Origin: an uncultured Clostridium sp.
Lineage (GTDB): Bacteria; Bacillota; Clostridia; TANB77; CAG-508
DNA: 64,000 nucleotides
Direction: 5' to 3'
Assembly (NCBI GenBank): GCA_930989765.1
Contig: CAKNNA010000003.1
Location: forward strand, 1 to 64,000
In this document: one piece after another, positions 46,120 to 54,056 of the stretch
How positions within the stretch are numbered: position 1 is the first letter of the stretch
How the letters are laid out: every line of letters begins with the position of its first letter
Translations under genes and position numbers: made by a program
Notes under the pieces: model-generated
The model's input: only the letters and a program-made list of their open reading frames with translations
The model's database searches: none
Told to the model about the DNA's origin: nothing

Positions 46120-46569
46120 TTGAGTAAAATAATTAACCAAATGGAAGCAAAAGAACGGATTTTTAAAGACACGAATTGGGACTGCTTCATAGCTGAAGTT
46201 GAGTTAGATGAGAATAACAGGTTAAAACTTTCGATTTTTGGAGATTCAAAGCTGAAAGATAAATATATAAAAAAACGTGAGATAGAAATATTAAAAGTAT
46301 TGAATTGTATATATGTTACTCTAGCCAAAAAAATCTTATTCAGAGAAATCCAAAATACGAAAAATAATAATGAAGAAATACCTGTAAAAGCACCTAACTT
46401 ATACCAGATACTTAAAACAAAGACAAGGATTGAGTTTTGGTACATAAAGCACAGAAGCAAAAAAACAACAAAATATTTGCTTACATGGAAAATATTAATT
46501 GAGCAAGAAATGTCTGATGAAGAAATGTGTGTACTTTTAACACACATAATTAGTTCACTAATGAAGTAA
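46120..46569 (+). CDS. Hypothetical protein (149 aa)
   Basis: The TTG at 46120 follows AAGGGGGAAT at suitable spacing; ATG 46141 is the alternative. The product is soluble, charged, and partly alpha/beta (DCFIAEVELDENNRLKLSIFGD, given as DCFIAEVELDENNR and LKLSIFGD; then FWYIKHRSKKTTKYLL; end EEMCVLLTHIISSLMK). No family is recognised. It holds one in-frame CGG followed by A (46156-46159) that must be read as Arg to keep the frame. That is unlike the core genes and suggests a recent arrival. Confidence 0.6.
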   Translation: MSKIINQMEAKERIFKDTNWDCFIAEVELDENNRLKLSIFGDSKLKDKYIKKREIEILKVLNCIYVTLAKKILFREIQNTKNNNEEIPVKAPNLYQILKTKTRIEFWYIKHRSKKTTKYLLTWKILIEQEMSDEEMCVLLTHIISSLMK

Positions 46570-46576
46570 CAAAATA

Positions 46577-46604
46577 GAAGATATGCTTAAATTAGCATAT
46601 CTTC
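46577..46604 (+). terminator. Hairpin after the 46120 gene
   Basis: GAAGATATGC / GCATATCTTC with an 8-base loop is followed by a weak T-rich tail. The stem is sound but the termination signal is moderate. Confidence 0.55.
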
Positions 46605-46774
46605 TAAACTTAATTTTAAAAGTATAATTTGGAAGTATTGATATCATTAAAAATTAATAACTTTAAATTTAGAAATAAATTTAAAGTTATATTTAATTTA
46701 TCAAATACATATGATATAATATTTTAAACATAAGCAAAAGAAACAAACATAAAATAAACCAAAGAGGTGATTTT

Positions 46775-47200
46775 ATGATAAGAAAAATGCAACCAGAAGA
46801 TATATCTAAAATAATGACTATATGGATAAAAGGAAACTTCAAATGTAACTATTTCATAGAAAAAGACTATTGGCTATTAGAATTCAATAAGATGAAAAAT
46901 GACATAATAAATAAATACCAAACCTTTGTATATGTAAAAGAAAACCAAATTCAAGGTTTTATTAGTATTTATAAAAATGAAATCAAAGCAATATATGTAA
47001 AAGAAGATAAAAAAAGGCAAAATATAGGAAGAAAACTTATAAATTTCTGTAGAAAGAAATATAATAATTTATTTATAAAAATTTACGAAAAAAATATATC
47101 AGCAATTCTTTTTTTCAATGCATTAAGTTTTAAAAATGAAAAAATAAATATAAACAAAAAATTTAATGAAAAAGAATATTTAATGAGTTGGATAACATAA
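46775..47200 (+). CDS. GNAT family N-acetyltransferase
   Basis: The 141-residue protein has the GNAT fold: IRKMQPEDISKIMTIW as beta1-alpha1, then TFVYVKENQIQGFISIY, and the acetyl-CoA loop KEDKKRQNIGRKLINF (Q-x-x-I-G-x-K-L type). It ends with ISAILFFNALSFKNE. The substrate, small molecule or protein N-terminus, cannot be predicted. GAGGTG lies before the ATG. The ZIP gene follows after 48 bases. Confidence 0.85.
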   Translation: MIRKMQPEDISKIMTIWIKGNFKCNYFIEKDYWLLEFNKMKNDIINKYQTFVYVKENQIQGFISIYKNEIKAIYVKEDKKRQNIGRKLINFCRKKYNNLFIKIYEKNISAILFFNALSFKNEKININKKFNEKEYLMSWIT

Positions 47201-47248
47201 AATAGACCAAAATTTTTAACAAAATAACCAAAGCAAAGGAGAACAAAA

Positions 47249-48031
47249 ATGAATTCAAATATATTAATAGGATTATTAATACCATTTTTAGGAACTACAC
47301 TAGGCTCCGCAATAGTTCTTTTAACAAAAAATAACATGAAAACATATATACAAAAACTATTATTAGGCTTTGCATCAGGTGTAATGATTGCAGCTTCAGT
47401 GTGGTCACTTATAATTCCCTCAATAGAAATGGCAGAAAAACAAAATATAATTGCTTGGTTACCAGCAGCAGTAGGATTTTTACTAGGAATAATATTTTTA
47501 CTAATACTAGATACAATTGTACCACACATACATTTAGACAAAACAAAACCAGAAGGATTAAAAACCAAAATTAAAAAAACAACAATGTTAGTATTTGCAG
47601 TAACTTTACATAATATACCAGAAGGAATGGCAGTAGGAGTAGTATTTGCAAGTAGCATGATTGGAAATTCTGATATAAGTTACCTAAGTGCAATAGTTCT
47701 AGCAATAGGAATAGCAATACAAAACTTTCCAGAAGGAGCCATAATATCAATGCCACTAAGGGCAGAAGGTGTAAGCAAAACAAGAGCATTTGCATATGGA
47801 ATGCTATCTGGAATAGTAGAGCCAATAGCAGCAATAATAACAATATTACTTACAAATTTAGTTATACCTATTTTACCATATTTACTATCATTTGCAGCAG
47901 GAGCAATGATATATGTAGTAGTTGAAGAATTAATACCAGAAGCACAATCAGGAGAGCATACAAATATAGGAACAATAGGAGTAGCAATAGGATTTGTACT
48001 AATGATGATTTTAGATATTGCACTAGGATAA
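47249..48031 (+). CDS. ZIP family metal transporter
   Basis: The 260-residue integral membrane protein has eight hydrophobic helices and both ZIP signatures: HNIPEGMAVGVVF in helix IV and NFPEGAIIS in helix V. These carry the metal-binding His, Asn and Glu. It imports zinc or other divalent cations (ZupT-like). The C-terminal EELIPEAQSGEH is also typical. AAAGGAG precedes the ATG. Confidence 0.93.
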   Translation: MNSNILIGLLIPFLGTTLGSAIVLLTKNNMKTYIQKLLLGFASGVMIAASVWSLIIPSIEMAEKQNIIAWLPAAVGFLLGIIFLLILDTIVPHIHLDKTKPEGLKTKIKKTTMLVFAVTLHNIPEGMAVGVVFASSMIGNSDISYLSAIVLAIGIAIQNFPEGAIISMPLRAEGVSKTRAFAYGMLSGIVEPIAAIITILLTNLVIPILPYLLSFAAGAMIYVVVEELIPEAQSGEHTNIGTIGVAIGFVLMMILDIALG

Positions 48032-48148
48032 AAGTAATAAAATATTTAGATAAAGAGAAATTTCTATATTGGTATTTTATTAAAGCACTAGATACTTTAA
48101 TAAAAACATAAAAGAAAGTTCTTTTTTTTAATAACCTATATAATAAAA

Positions 48149-48231
48149 TGTCCAAAAAAGAAACGTCCCCAAAAGGACAAAATGTCAAGAAATGGAAAAA
48201 TGTCCCAAGAGGGACAGTCCCCAAATGGACA
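48149..48231. repeat. R3-type repeat cluster
   Basis: ATGTCC, CGTCCCCAAAAGGACA, ATGTCCCAAGAGGGACAGTCCCC and AAATGGACA occur in succession, clearly related to the long hairpin at 17415. It lies between the ZIP gene and an ECF sigma operon. Confidence 0.65.
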
Positions 48232-48300
48232 AAAAAGTGTAACAAAATAGAAAATTTATTGTATAACAGGTAACAAAACTAAATAAAGAGGGGTGTAATA

Positions 48301-48873
48301 ATGGAAAAAAATAAAGTAGATAATGAAGAAGAAAGTAAAATATTATACAAAGAATATCTTAATGGAAACCAAAAAGCATTTGAAAAAATAGTATTAATGT
48401 ATAAAAATAATTTAATATATTTTATAAATAAATATGTAAATAATATGCAAATTGCAGAAGATATTTCACAGGATGTTTTTGTATATATATTAATTAATAA
48501 AGAGCAATATGATTTTAAATATTCTCTAAAAACATATTTATATATGATAGCAAAATGTAGAGCTATAAATTATTTAAAAAAAGAAGCTAAAAATGTAAAA
48601 GTCCAAGACTATGACAATTTATATAAAGACGAAAGGCAGTTAGAAGACTTTATTTTCGCAAGAGATAAAGATAGGAAAATAAGAGAAGTACTAAAAAATA
48701 TGAAACAAGAATATCAAACAGTAATAATCTTAAATGTATATGAAGGTTTCAAATACAAAGAAATAGCAAAAATAATGCAAAAAAACATTATAGATGTAAA
48801 ATCTTTAATACATAGAGCTAAAAAAAGATTGAAAAAATTATTAGAAAAGGAGGGGATTGGTTATGATGAATAA
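48301..48873 (+). CDS. ECF-type RNA polymerase sigma factor
   Basis: The 190-residue product has region 2 (AFEKIVLMYKNNLIYFINKY, then AEDISQDVFVYIL) and region 4 with an HTH (MKQEYQTVIILNVYEGFKYKEIAKIM, given in parts: YQTVIILNVYEGF and YKEIAKIM). It directs polymerase to a small regulon, usually in response to envelope stress. It overlaps by about 10 bases the next gene, its likely antagonist or sensor. GAGGGGTG precedes the ATG. Confidence 0.92.
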   Translation: MEKNKVDNEEESKILYKEYLNGNQKAFEKIVLMYKNNLIYFINKYVNNMQIAEDISQDVFVYILINKEQYDFKYSLKTYLYMIAKCRAINYLKKEAKNVKVQDYDNLYKDERQLEDFIFARDKDRKIREVLKNMKQEYQTVIILNVYEGFKYKEIAKIMQKNIIDVKSLIHRAKKRLKKLLEKEGIGYDE

Positions 48874-49981
48874 TAAAGAATATTTAGAAAACATCTATAA
48901 AAAGAAATCAGAGATTGAATATGATAAGATTTCAAAGAATGTAAGAAATAGTTTTTATACTACAAATTTCAAAAAGCTAGAAGTAAAAAATGTACTGCAA
49001 ATAGCACTAACATTTATAATTTCAATAGGTGTAACAATAGGAGTAGTATATGCTGGAATAGTTACTTATCAAAATATATGGCAAAAACCAAAAGAATATA
49101 AATTTGAAGATACTTATACAATAACTAAAGAAGATGAAGAAAAATCTATTTCAAAAGAAGATGCAGAAAAAATTGCAAACCAAATAGTAAATAACATTGG
49201 AAAAAAGCCTGGAAATATAACTAAATGTGAACTTATAAAAACAAGTAATAAAACTACTTGGGAAATAATGATGGATAACCAAATAAGTTTATCTATATAT
49301 TCAACAACCGGAAAACTTAAACAATTATCAGATTTTAGTATAGATGATACAAAAATACCATCAACGATATCTAAAGAAGAAGCAGAAGAAATTGCAAAAG
49401 AAATATATATATCTTTAGGTTATGAAGAAGGAGAATATGAATTAGCAGAAATTAAGAAAAGTGCTGTAACAGAAGACTCAAGCCTTTGGCAAGTGGACTT
49501 TTGTAAAAAATATGGAGAGATATATAATTATTATCAAGATATTAGAATAAGTTTTATACCTGAAATAAAACAAATAGTAATACTTACAATTTTTGACTAT
49601 GATTATGAAGATAATCCAGTAGTTATAAAAGAAGAAGAAGCAATAGAAATTGCGAAAGAAAAGTCTATCAGTTTAGGAAGAAATGAAAATGATATAAAAA
49701 CAATAGAAGCAAAACTAGATATAAAATTAATGAATCCAAATGTATTTATAAAAGAACAAATAGCAATACCAAAAACAGAAAATAACCTAAACAATATTGA
49801 AGAAAATGTAACACAAAATGTTACTATAGATAGCACTGAAATAGTATATGAAACAGATGAAATAGTAAGAAAAGTATGGGTAGTAGAAATAGATTATACA
49901 AATACAATATTCAGTGATAAAGAAGCATATTATATAGATTGTACAACAGGAGAAATTATTGGAGGAGACCAAGTAAAATAA
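48863..49981 (+). CDS. Membrane-anchored protein with repeated PepSY-like domains, putative sigma regulator
   Basis: ATG 48863 follows AGGAGGGG by 7 bases and overlaps the sigma gene. The 372-residue product has a cytoplasmic N-terminus of about 50 residues, one membrane span (IALTFIISIGVTIGVVYAGIV, about residues 52-71) and an outside part. That part has three PepSY/YcdB-like repeats starting SKEDAEKIANQIV, SKEEAEEIAKEIY and KEEEAIEIAKEKS. The topology and operon fit an anti-sigma factor whose outer part senses or inhibits a protease; no classic zinc anti-sigma motif is visible, so that is inference. Confidence 0.75.
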   Translation: MMNNKEYLENIYKKKSEIEYDKISKNVRNSFYTTNFKKLEVKNVLQIALTFIISIGVTIGVVYAGIVTYQNIWQKPKEYKFEDTYTITKEDEEKSISKEDAEKIANQIVNNIGKKPGNITKCELIKTSNKTTWEIMMDNQISLSIYSTTGKLKQLSDFSIDDTKIPSTISKEEAEEIAKEIYISLGYEEGEYELAEIKKSAVTEDSSLWQVDFCKKYGEIYNYYQDIRISFIPEIKQIVILTIFDYDYEDNPVVIKEEEAIEIAKEKSISLGRNENDIKTIEAKLDIKLMNPNVFIKEQIAIPKTENNLNNIEENVTQNVTIDSTEIVYETDEIVRKVWVVEIDYTNTIFSDKEAYYIDCTTGEIIGGDQVK

Positions 49982-50043
49982 GAGAAAATTAAAATAACAT
50001 AAATAACAATTTAAAGAAATCATAGAATATAAAGCTTACAAAG

Positions 50044-50079
50044 AGTGATATTGGATTAGAATTACAATATCACTTTTTA
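50044..50079 (+). terminator. Terminator after the sigma/PepSY operon
   Basis: AGTGATATTG / CAATATCACT with an 11-base loop is followed by TTTTT. Apart from this and a TATAAT at about 50272, the 338-base gap up to 50319 shows nothing recognisable. Confidence 0.85.
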
Positions 50080-50319
50080 AATGTAAAAAAAATTAATAAA
50101 AATTTAATAGTTAGTAAAAAAATTATTAATAATTTACTGATACAATAAAAAAATGTTAATACTATAAAAAACAAATAAAATATTATTATTTACAAGATTC
50201 TATAAATTAATTATAAAATTGCTAAATAATAGTAAAATCTCAAAAATATGAGACAAATATAAAATATTATGATATAATTAATATGTTTAATTAAAAAACA
50301 TATTAAAGAAAGGAAAAAA

Positions 50320-51051
50320 ATGAGTAATAAAAATAAAATAAAGGTATTTAAAATAATTATTGCAGTAATTGTAATAATTATATTAATTGCAGTAACAGTT
50401 TATTTAATACCATTAATAAAAAACCTTACAACTGAAGAAGGACAAATAGAATTTAAGCAAAGAATAAATGATACAGGATTTTTAGGAATGCTTACATTAT
50501 TTGGACTACAACTTGCACAAATATTTTTGATTATTCTACCAGGTGAGCCTATAGAAATTTTAGCTGGAATGTGCTATGGTGGATTATGGGGAACAATATT
50601 TGTACTTATATCATCTGCGATAATTTCAACAGGAATAATATTTTTTGTAAGAAAATTAGGTAAAAAATTTGTATATGATTTTTGTGGAGAAGAAAAAATA
50701 AAGAAAATAGAAAATAGCAAATTATTTAAAAATTCTCAAAAAATAGAATTAATAATGATAATTTTATTTATAATCCCAGGAACACCCAAAGATTTATTTG
50801 TATATATAGCGGGTTTGCTGCCAATACATCCAATCAGATTTATAGCTATATCTACATTTGCAAGAATTCCATCAATAATATCTTCAACACTTGCTGGTGC
50901 AAATTTAGCTACAGGAGATTGGAAAATGAGTTTAATAATATATGCAATAACTTTTGTAATAGTTGGGATAATAGTATTTTTGATTAAAAAATTTGATAAG
51001 AGTAATACAACAGGAGAAACTTTATCTGCTATACAAAAAGATATAAAATAA
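50320..51051 (+). CDS. TVP38/TMEM64 (VTT domain) membrane protein
   Basis: The 243-residue protein has about six hydrophobic segments with the VTT/SNARE-associated core: LPGEPIEILAGMCYGGLWGT near 68-87, then FIIPGTPKDLFVYIAGLLP and ARIPSIISSTLAGANL. DedA/VTT proteins are linked to scrambling or recycling of lipid carriers and membrane potential; the exact role here is unproven. The ATG is preceded by AAAGGA. The next gene starts 35 bases later. Confidence 0.88.
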   Translation: MSNKNKIKVFKIIIAVIVIIILIAVTVYLIPLIKNLTTEEGQIEFKQRINDTGFLGMLTLFGLQLAQIFLIILPGEPIEILAGMCYGGLWGTIFVLISSAIISTGIIFFVRKLGKKFVYDFCGEEKIKKIENSKLFKNSQKIELIMIILFIIPGTPKDLFVYIAGLLPIHPIRFIAISTFARIPSIISSTLAGANLATGDWKMSLIIYAITFVIVGIIVFLIKKFDKSNTTGETLSAIQKDIK

Positions 51052-51086
51052 TTTAGAAAATTTAGAGAAATATAAAGGGGAATACT

Positions 51087-51635
51087 ATGAATGAATTACA
51101 ATTAGGCAAAACTACAAAAGACAAGATTATAGATTATATAACATATTTTTTTATATATTCCTTTTTAGGATGGATTATAGAAACAATATATGCTTTTTTT
51201 ATACATGGATACTTTGTAAAAAGAGGATTCTTATATGGACCAATATGTCCAATATATGGTTTTGGAGCTGCTATTTTAATTATGTGCACCCAAAAATTGT
51301 ATAAAAAGCCATTTCAAAAATTTTTGATTTCAACAATAGCTTTTACAGTTTTTGAATATTTAGTTTCTTTAATTTTAGAAGTGGTATTTAATTTAAGATG
51401 GTGGGATTATTCAAATGATTTTCTCAACATTCAAGGAAGAGTAAGTTTATTATACTCAATTTTTTGGGGATTAATAGGTGTTTTTCTACTTGAAAAATTA
51501 CACCCATTTGTGCAAAACTTGATACAAAAATTAAAATCCAAAAGCAAGCATAATATACAGCTTATTTGTTGCTTAGTATTTATTGTTATCATTATAGTAG
51601 ATTTCATATTATCATCAATTAGATATTTAATGTAA
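51087..51635 (+). CDS. Putative CmpB-type ABC transporter permease-like membrane protein
   Basis: The 182-residue protein has five hydrophobic segments and the CmpB (PF06541-like) pattern: FLGWIIETIYAFFIHGYFVK, RGFLYGPICPIYGFGA, VFEYLVSLILEVVFNLRWWDYS and GRVSLLYSIFWGLIGV. The name ABC permease is historical and the function is unknown. A second family member is encoded at 51894. GGGG lies before the ATG. Confidence 0.8.
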   Translation: MNELQLGKTTKDKIIDYITYFFIYSFLGWIIETIYAFFIHGYFVKRGFLYGPICPIYGFGAAILIMCTQKLYKKPFQKFLISTIAFTVFEYLVSLILEVVFNLRWWDYSNDFLNIQGRVSLLYSIFWGLIGVFLLEKLHPFVQNLIQKLKSKSKHNIQLICCLVFIVIIIVDFILSSIRYLM

Positions 51636-51643
51636 ATTATAGA

Positions 51644-51670
51644 GGTATCCTATTTAAAGGATACTTTATT
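51644..51670 (+). terminator. Terminator after the first CmpB-like gene
   Basis: GTATCC / GGATAC with an AT loop, extended by AT pairs, is followed by TTTATTTATTTT. Confidence 0.75.
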
Positions 51671-51815
51671 TATTTTAAAATAAGTTATTCATGCTACATA
51701 ACTTTGATTATAAAAAATAAATGAATAGTAAAATTAAAAAATAATTAATAAATTATAAAAGATTATTTAATAATTAAATGTTATATTAAAATTAATAATA
51801 AATAATCTTACAAAA

Positions 51816-51833
51816 ATGTAAGACAAATGTAAG
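51816..51833 (+). promoter_or_regulatory. 11-bp-spaced direct repeat of ATGTAAG
   Basis: ATGTAAG occurs at 51816 and 51827. An 11-base period is the usual spacing for OmpR-family response regulators on DNA. It lies about 60 bases before the second CmpB-like gene. Confidence 0.4.
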
Positions 51834-51893
51834 CAAAAAATATATCATTTTAAGAAAAACTATATTATAATATAAAAATAAATGGGGGATAAT

Positions 51894-52544
51894 ATGGAGA
51901 AAAAAGAAGTAGTAAAAAATGTATTAATATATATTATGAAAATTTTTTGGGTATTCATAATAGGAAGTGTACTAGGTTACATAGTTGAAACAATAGTAGG
52001 CTTTGTACAAAATGGACATTTTGTTTCAAGGCAAGGTCTATTATATGGACCATTTATACAAGTATATGGAATAGGACTAGTATTATATTATTTTATAGTA
52101 CCAAAAATAAAAGGGGATTTTAAAGTATTTATCTATAGTATGTTACTAGGTGGAATAGTCGAATACTTATGTTCTTTTTTTCAAGAAATGTTATTTGGTA
52201 CAATATCTTGGAATTATAGTAATTTATTATTTAATATCAATGGAAGAACAAGCCTTTTACACTGTATATATTGGGGACTAGGAGGAATTCTATTCATGAA
52301 ACTCGTATATCCACATATAAAACAAATAGAAGGATACTTAAAAAACTCATATTTTAGACTTGCAACATATTTACTAATAATATTTATGGCATTTAATATA
52401 TCAATTTCAACACTTGCAGCTTTTAGGCAAGATGAACGAAAAAACAATATTTCTCCTTCAGGGGCATTTGATAGTTTTCTAGATAGATATTACTCAGATG
52501 AAGTTATGGATAGAATATATGAAAATAAAAAAGACATTGTGTGA
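51894..52544 (+). CDS. CmpB-type membrane protein, second copy
   Basis: ATG 51894 follows GGGGGA by 6 bases. The 216-residue product repeats the family pattern (GSVLGYIVETIVGFVQNGHF, RQGLLYGPFIQVYGIG, GGIVEYLCSFFQEMLFG, GRTSLLHCIYWGLGGILF) and has a longer C-terminal tail ending RIYENKKDIV. It is separated from the first copy by a terminator, so the two are separately controlled. The function is unknown. The stop TGA merges into an R1 repeat. Confidence 0.8.
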   Translation: MEKKEVVKNVLIYIMKIFWVFIIGSVLGYIVETIVGFVQNGHFVSRQGLLYGPFIQVYGIGLVLYYFIVPKIKGDFKVFIYSMLLGGIVEYLCSFFQEMLFGTISWNYSNLLFNINGRTSLLHCIYWGLGGILFMKLVYPHIKQIEGYLKNSYFRLATYLLIIFMAFNISISTLAAFRQDERKNNISPSGAFDSFLDRYYSDEVMDRIYENKKDIV

Positions 52545-52553
52545 ACTTTAGGT

Positions 52554-52580
52554 GAACTTTAGGGACGTTCCTTAAAGTTC
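52554..52580. repeat. R1 hairpin repeat, single copy
   Basis: GAACTTTAGGGACGTTCCTTAAAGTTC is preceded by a partial duplicate GAACTTTAG at 52543 and followed by ATTTTTTTATT. It probably terminates the CmpB-like gene. Confidence 0.85.
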
Positions 52581-52620
52581 ATTTTTTTATTAAAATTATG
52601 AATGAAAAATCTACCAAAAG

Positions 52621-52688
52621 TTGCCAAAGGGGACGGAGGAAAATGGCAATTTTTTTAAATTGCCATTTTCCTCCGTCCCCTTTGGCAA
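52621..52688. repeat. R2-type perfect long palindrome
   Basis: TTGCCAAAGGGGACGGAGGA begins a 32-base arm that is repeated exactly in reverse complement around a short T loop, giving a 68-base perfect hairpin. It sits between convergent genes and could stop transcription from both sides. Confidence 0.85.
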
Positions 52689-52706
52689 CTATAAGATACA
52701 CCAAAA

Positions 52707-53285
52707 TTATAATAATATAGGACTTATTTGTACCCCTTCTAAAGCATACTCAATTGTTTTTATAATATATTCAGGGTCAAATACTACAGATCTTGGTTTA
52801 GTTATTGGATTATCTTGTTTAAAAGGAACAAAATAATAATTTTTTCTATTTAATAATTTACCTATATTTTCTGCATTTCCGCTTAATGCATTATTTGTTG
52901 AAGTAGCAATAACAATAGGTCTATTATTTCTTAAATGTGATTTTGCAGCCATTGTTGCAGGGGTATCTATAATATCGTTTGCAAGTTTAGCAATTGTATT
53001 ACCAGAACAAGGAGCAATAATAAGTATATCAGTTAATTTTTTAGGACCAATAGGCTCAGCATCTTGAATTGTATGAATTATTTTCTTGCCAGTTATATTT
53101 TCAATTTCTATTATAAAATCTTCTGCTTTGCCAAACTTTGTATCTAAATTATAAGCATTATATGACATAATAGGAATAATATCAGCATTTTTATTTTTTA
53201 GTTCTTTAATTTTAGGTATAACTTTGCTAAAAGTACAAAAAGAGCCTGTAAGTGTAAATCCTATTTTTACATTTTCTAAATTCAC
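52707..53285 (-). CDS. dpaB: Dipicolinate synthase subunit B
   Basis: Flavoprotein subunit of the enzyme that makes dipicolinic acid for the spore core. The 192-residue product has VKIGFTLTGSFCTFSKVIP at the start, AEPIGPKKLTDILIIAPCSGNTIAKLAND (here given as two parts: AEPIGPKKLTDIL and IIAPCSGNTIAKLA), TPATMAAKSHLRN and PIVIATSTNNALSGNAENIG. All are typical of SpoVFB/DpaB in the flavoprotein (HFCD) family. The dpaA partner is not in this window. AGGAGG lies upstream on the minus strand. Confidence 0.93.
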   Translation of the reverse strand: MNLENVKIGFTLTGSFCTFSKVIPKIKELKNKNADIIPIMSYNAYNLDTKFGKAEDFIIEIENITGKKIIHTIQDAEPIGPKKLTDILIIAPCSGNTIAKLANDIIDTPATMAAKSHLRNNRPIVIATSTNNALSGNAENIGKLLNRKNYYFVPFKQDNPITKPRSVVFDPEYIIKTIEYALEGVQISPILL

Positions 53286-53413
53286 AAAATTTCCTCCTTT
53301 CGAGTGAAGTTCTTATGATATAATATGAATCTATGTCGAATTTTGTAATAAAAATTTATAATAAGTCTTAGTTTATTAAAATATACTAGAATTATAAAAC
53401 AAAAGTAAGAAGC

Positions 53414-53445
53414 GGTTGGAAAGTATTATATATTACTTTTCAACC
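53414..53445. repeat. Intergenic hairpin upstream of the SOS-type promoter
   Basis: GGTTGGAAAGTA / TACTTTTCAACC with an 8-base loop forms a stem with one mismatch in the 307-base divergent gap between dpaB and the LysM gene. It could block read-through toward the SOS-type promoter; its role is unclear. Confidence 0.5.
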
Positions 53446-53518
53446 ATTTCTTAACATATTAAATCGGGAGAAATGAAACATAACCATGTCAAATTTTAAT
53501 AAAAAAATGAAAAGACTA

Positions 53519-53570
53519 TTGACAAAGAATAAATGTTCGTATATAATGCATAAAAACGAACAAATATTTG
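53519..53570 (+). promoter_or_regulatory. Consensus promoter with two LexA-like boxes
   Basis: TTGACA (53519-53524), 17 bases and TATAAT (53542-53547) form a perfect sigma-A promoter. AGAATAAATGTTCG at 53526-53539 lies inside the spacer and matches CGAAC-N4-GTTCG at 8 of 10 positions. CGAACAAATATTTG at 53557-53570, just past the start site, matches CGAAC-N4-GTTYG at 9 of 10. Both have AAAT as the central four bases. This is the expected layout for LexA repression in Bacillota. Confidence 0.75.
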
Positions 53571-53592
53571 TAAAAATAAAAGGAGATAAAAT

Positions 53593-53904
53593 ATGAAAAA
53601 GCTAAAAATAGTAAACAAAACAAAATTCAAAAAATCAATAATAATTTTATCTATAATTTCAGGTATATTAATTTTAGGAATATATTTTAATTATACAAGT
53701 TCCAAAACAGAAATATGTTATAAAACAAAATTCATAACCAAAGGAGAAACACTATGGTCAATAGCAGAAAAAGAAGTAAAAGAAAATGCATATTACAAAA
53801 ATCAAGATTTAAGAAAAGTAATATATGATATACAAAATGTAAACAACCTAAAAAATAAAAACATATATGAAGGATTAGAAATAGTAATTCCTACATACAA
53901 ATAG
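53593..53904 (+). CDS. YneA-like LysM membrane protein, putative SOS cell-division inhibitor
   Basis: The 103-residue protein has a short basic cytoplasmic start, one membrane span (IIILSIISGILILGIYF, about 17-35) and a LysM domain (KGETLWSIAEKEVKEN, then NNLKNKNIYEGLEIVIP). Size and layout match YneA of Bacillus, a LysM peptide that halts division during the SOS response. The LexA-like boxes at its promoter strengthen that reading. A lexA gene is not next to it here. AAAGGAG precedes the ATG. Confidence 0.8.
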   Translation: MKKLKIVNKTKFKKSIIILSIISGILILGIYFNYTSSKTEICYKTKFITKGETLWSIAEKEVKENAYYKNQDLRKVIYDIQNVNNLKNKNIYEGLEIVIPTYK

Positions 53905-53978
53905 ATTGAAATGAGATTAATGTAAAAAACAAGTACAACCCGAACTATAGAATAGAAACAAAAAATTAAAAATTTTCC

Positions 53979-54037
53979 TTGACAAAAATATAATAACACT
54001 ATAAAATAGTTAGGTATCTAACAAAAAATTAAATACT
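53979..54037 (+). promoter_or_regulatory. Promoter and MarR-type operators of the exporter operon
   Basis: TTGACA (53979-53984), 17 bases and TAAAAT (54002-54007) are followed by GTTAGGTATCTAAC at 54009-54022, a 5-bp inverted repeat of MarR type. A second half-related site, TTAAATACTAAC, follows before AAGGAGG. The placement over the transcription start fits autorepression. Confidence 0.7.
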
Positions 54038-54056
54038 AACTATAAGGAGGAAAATA

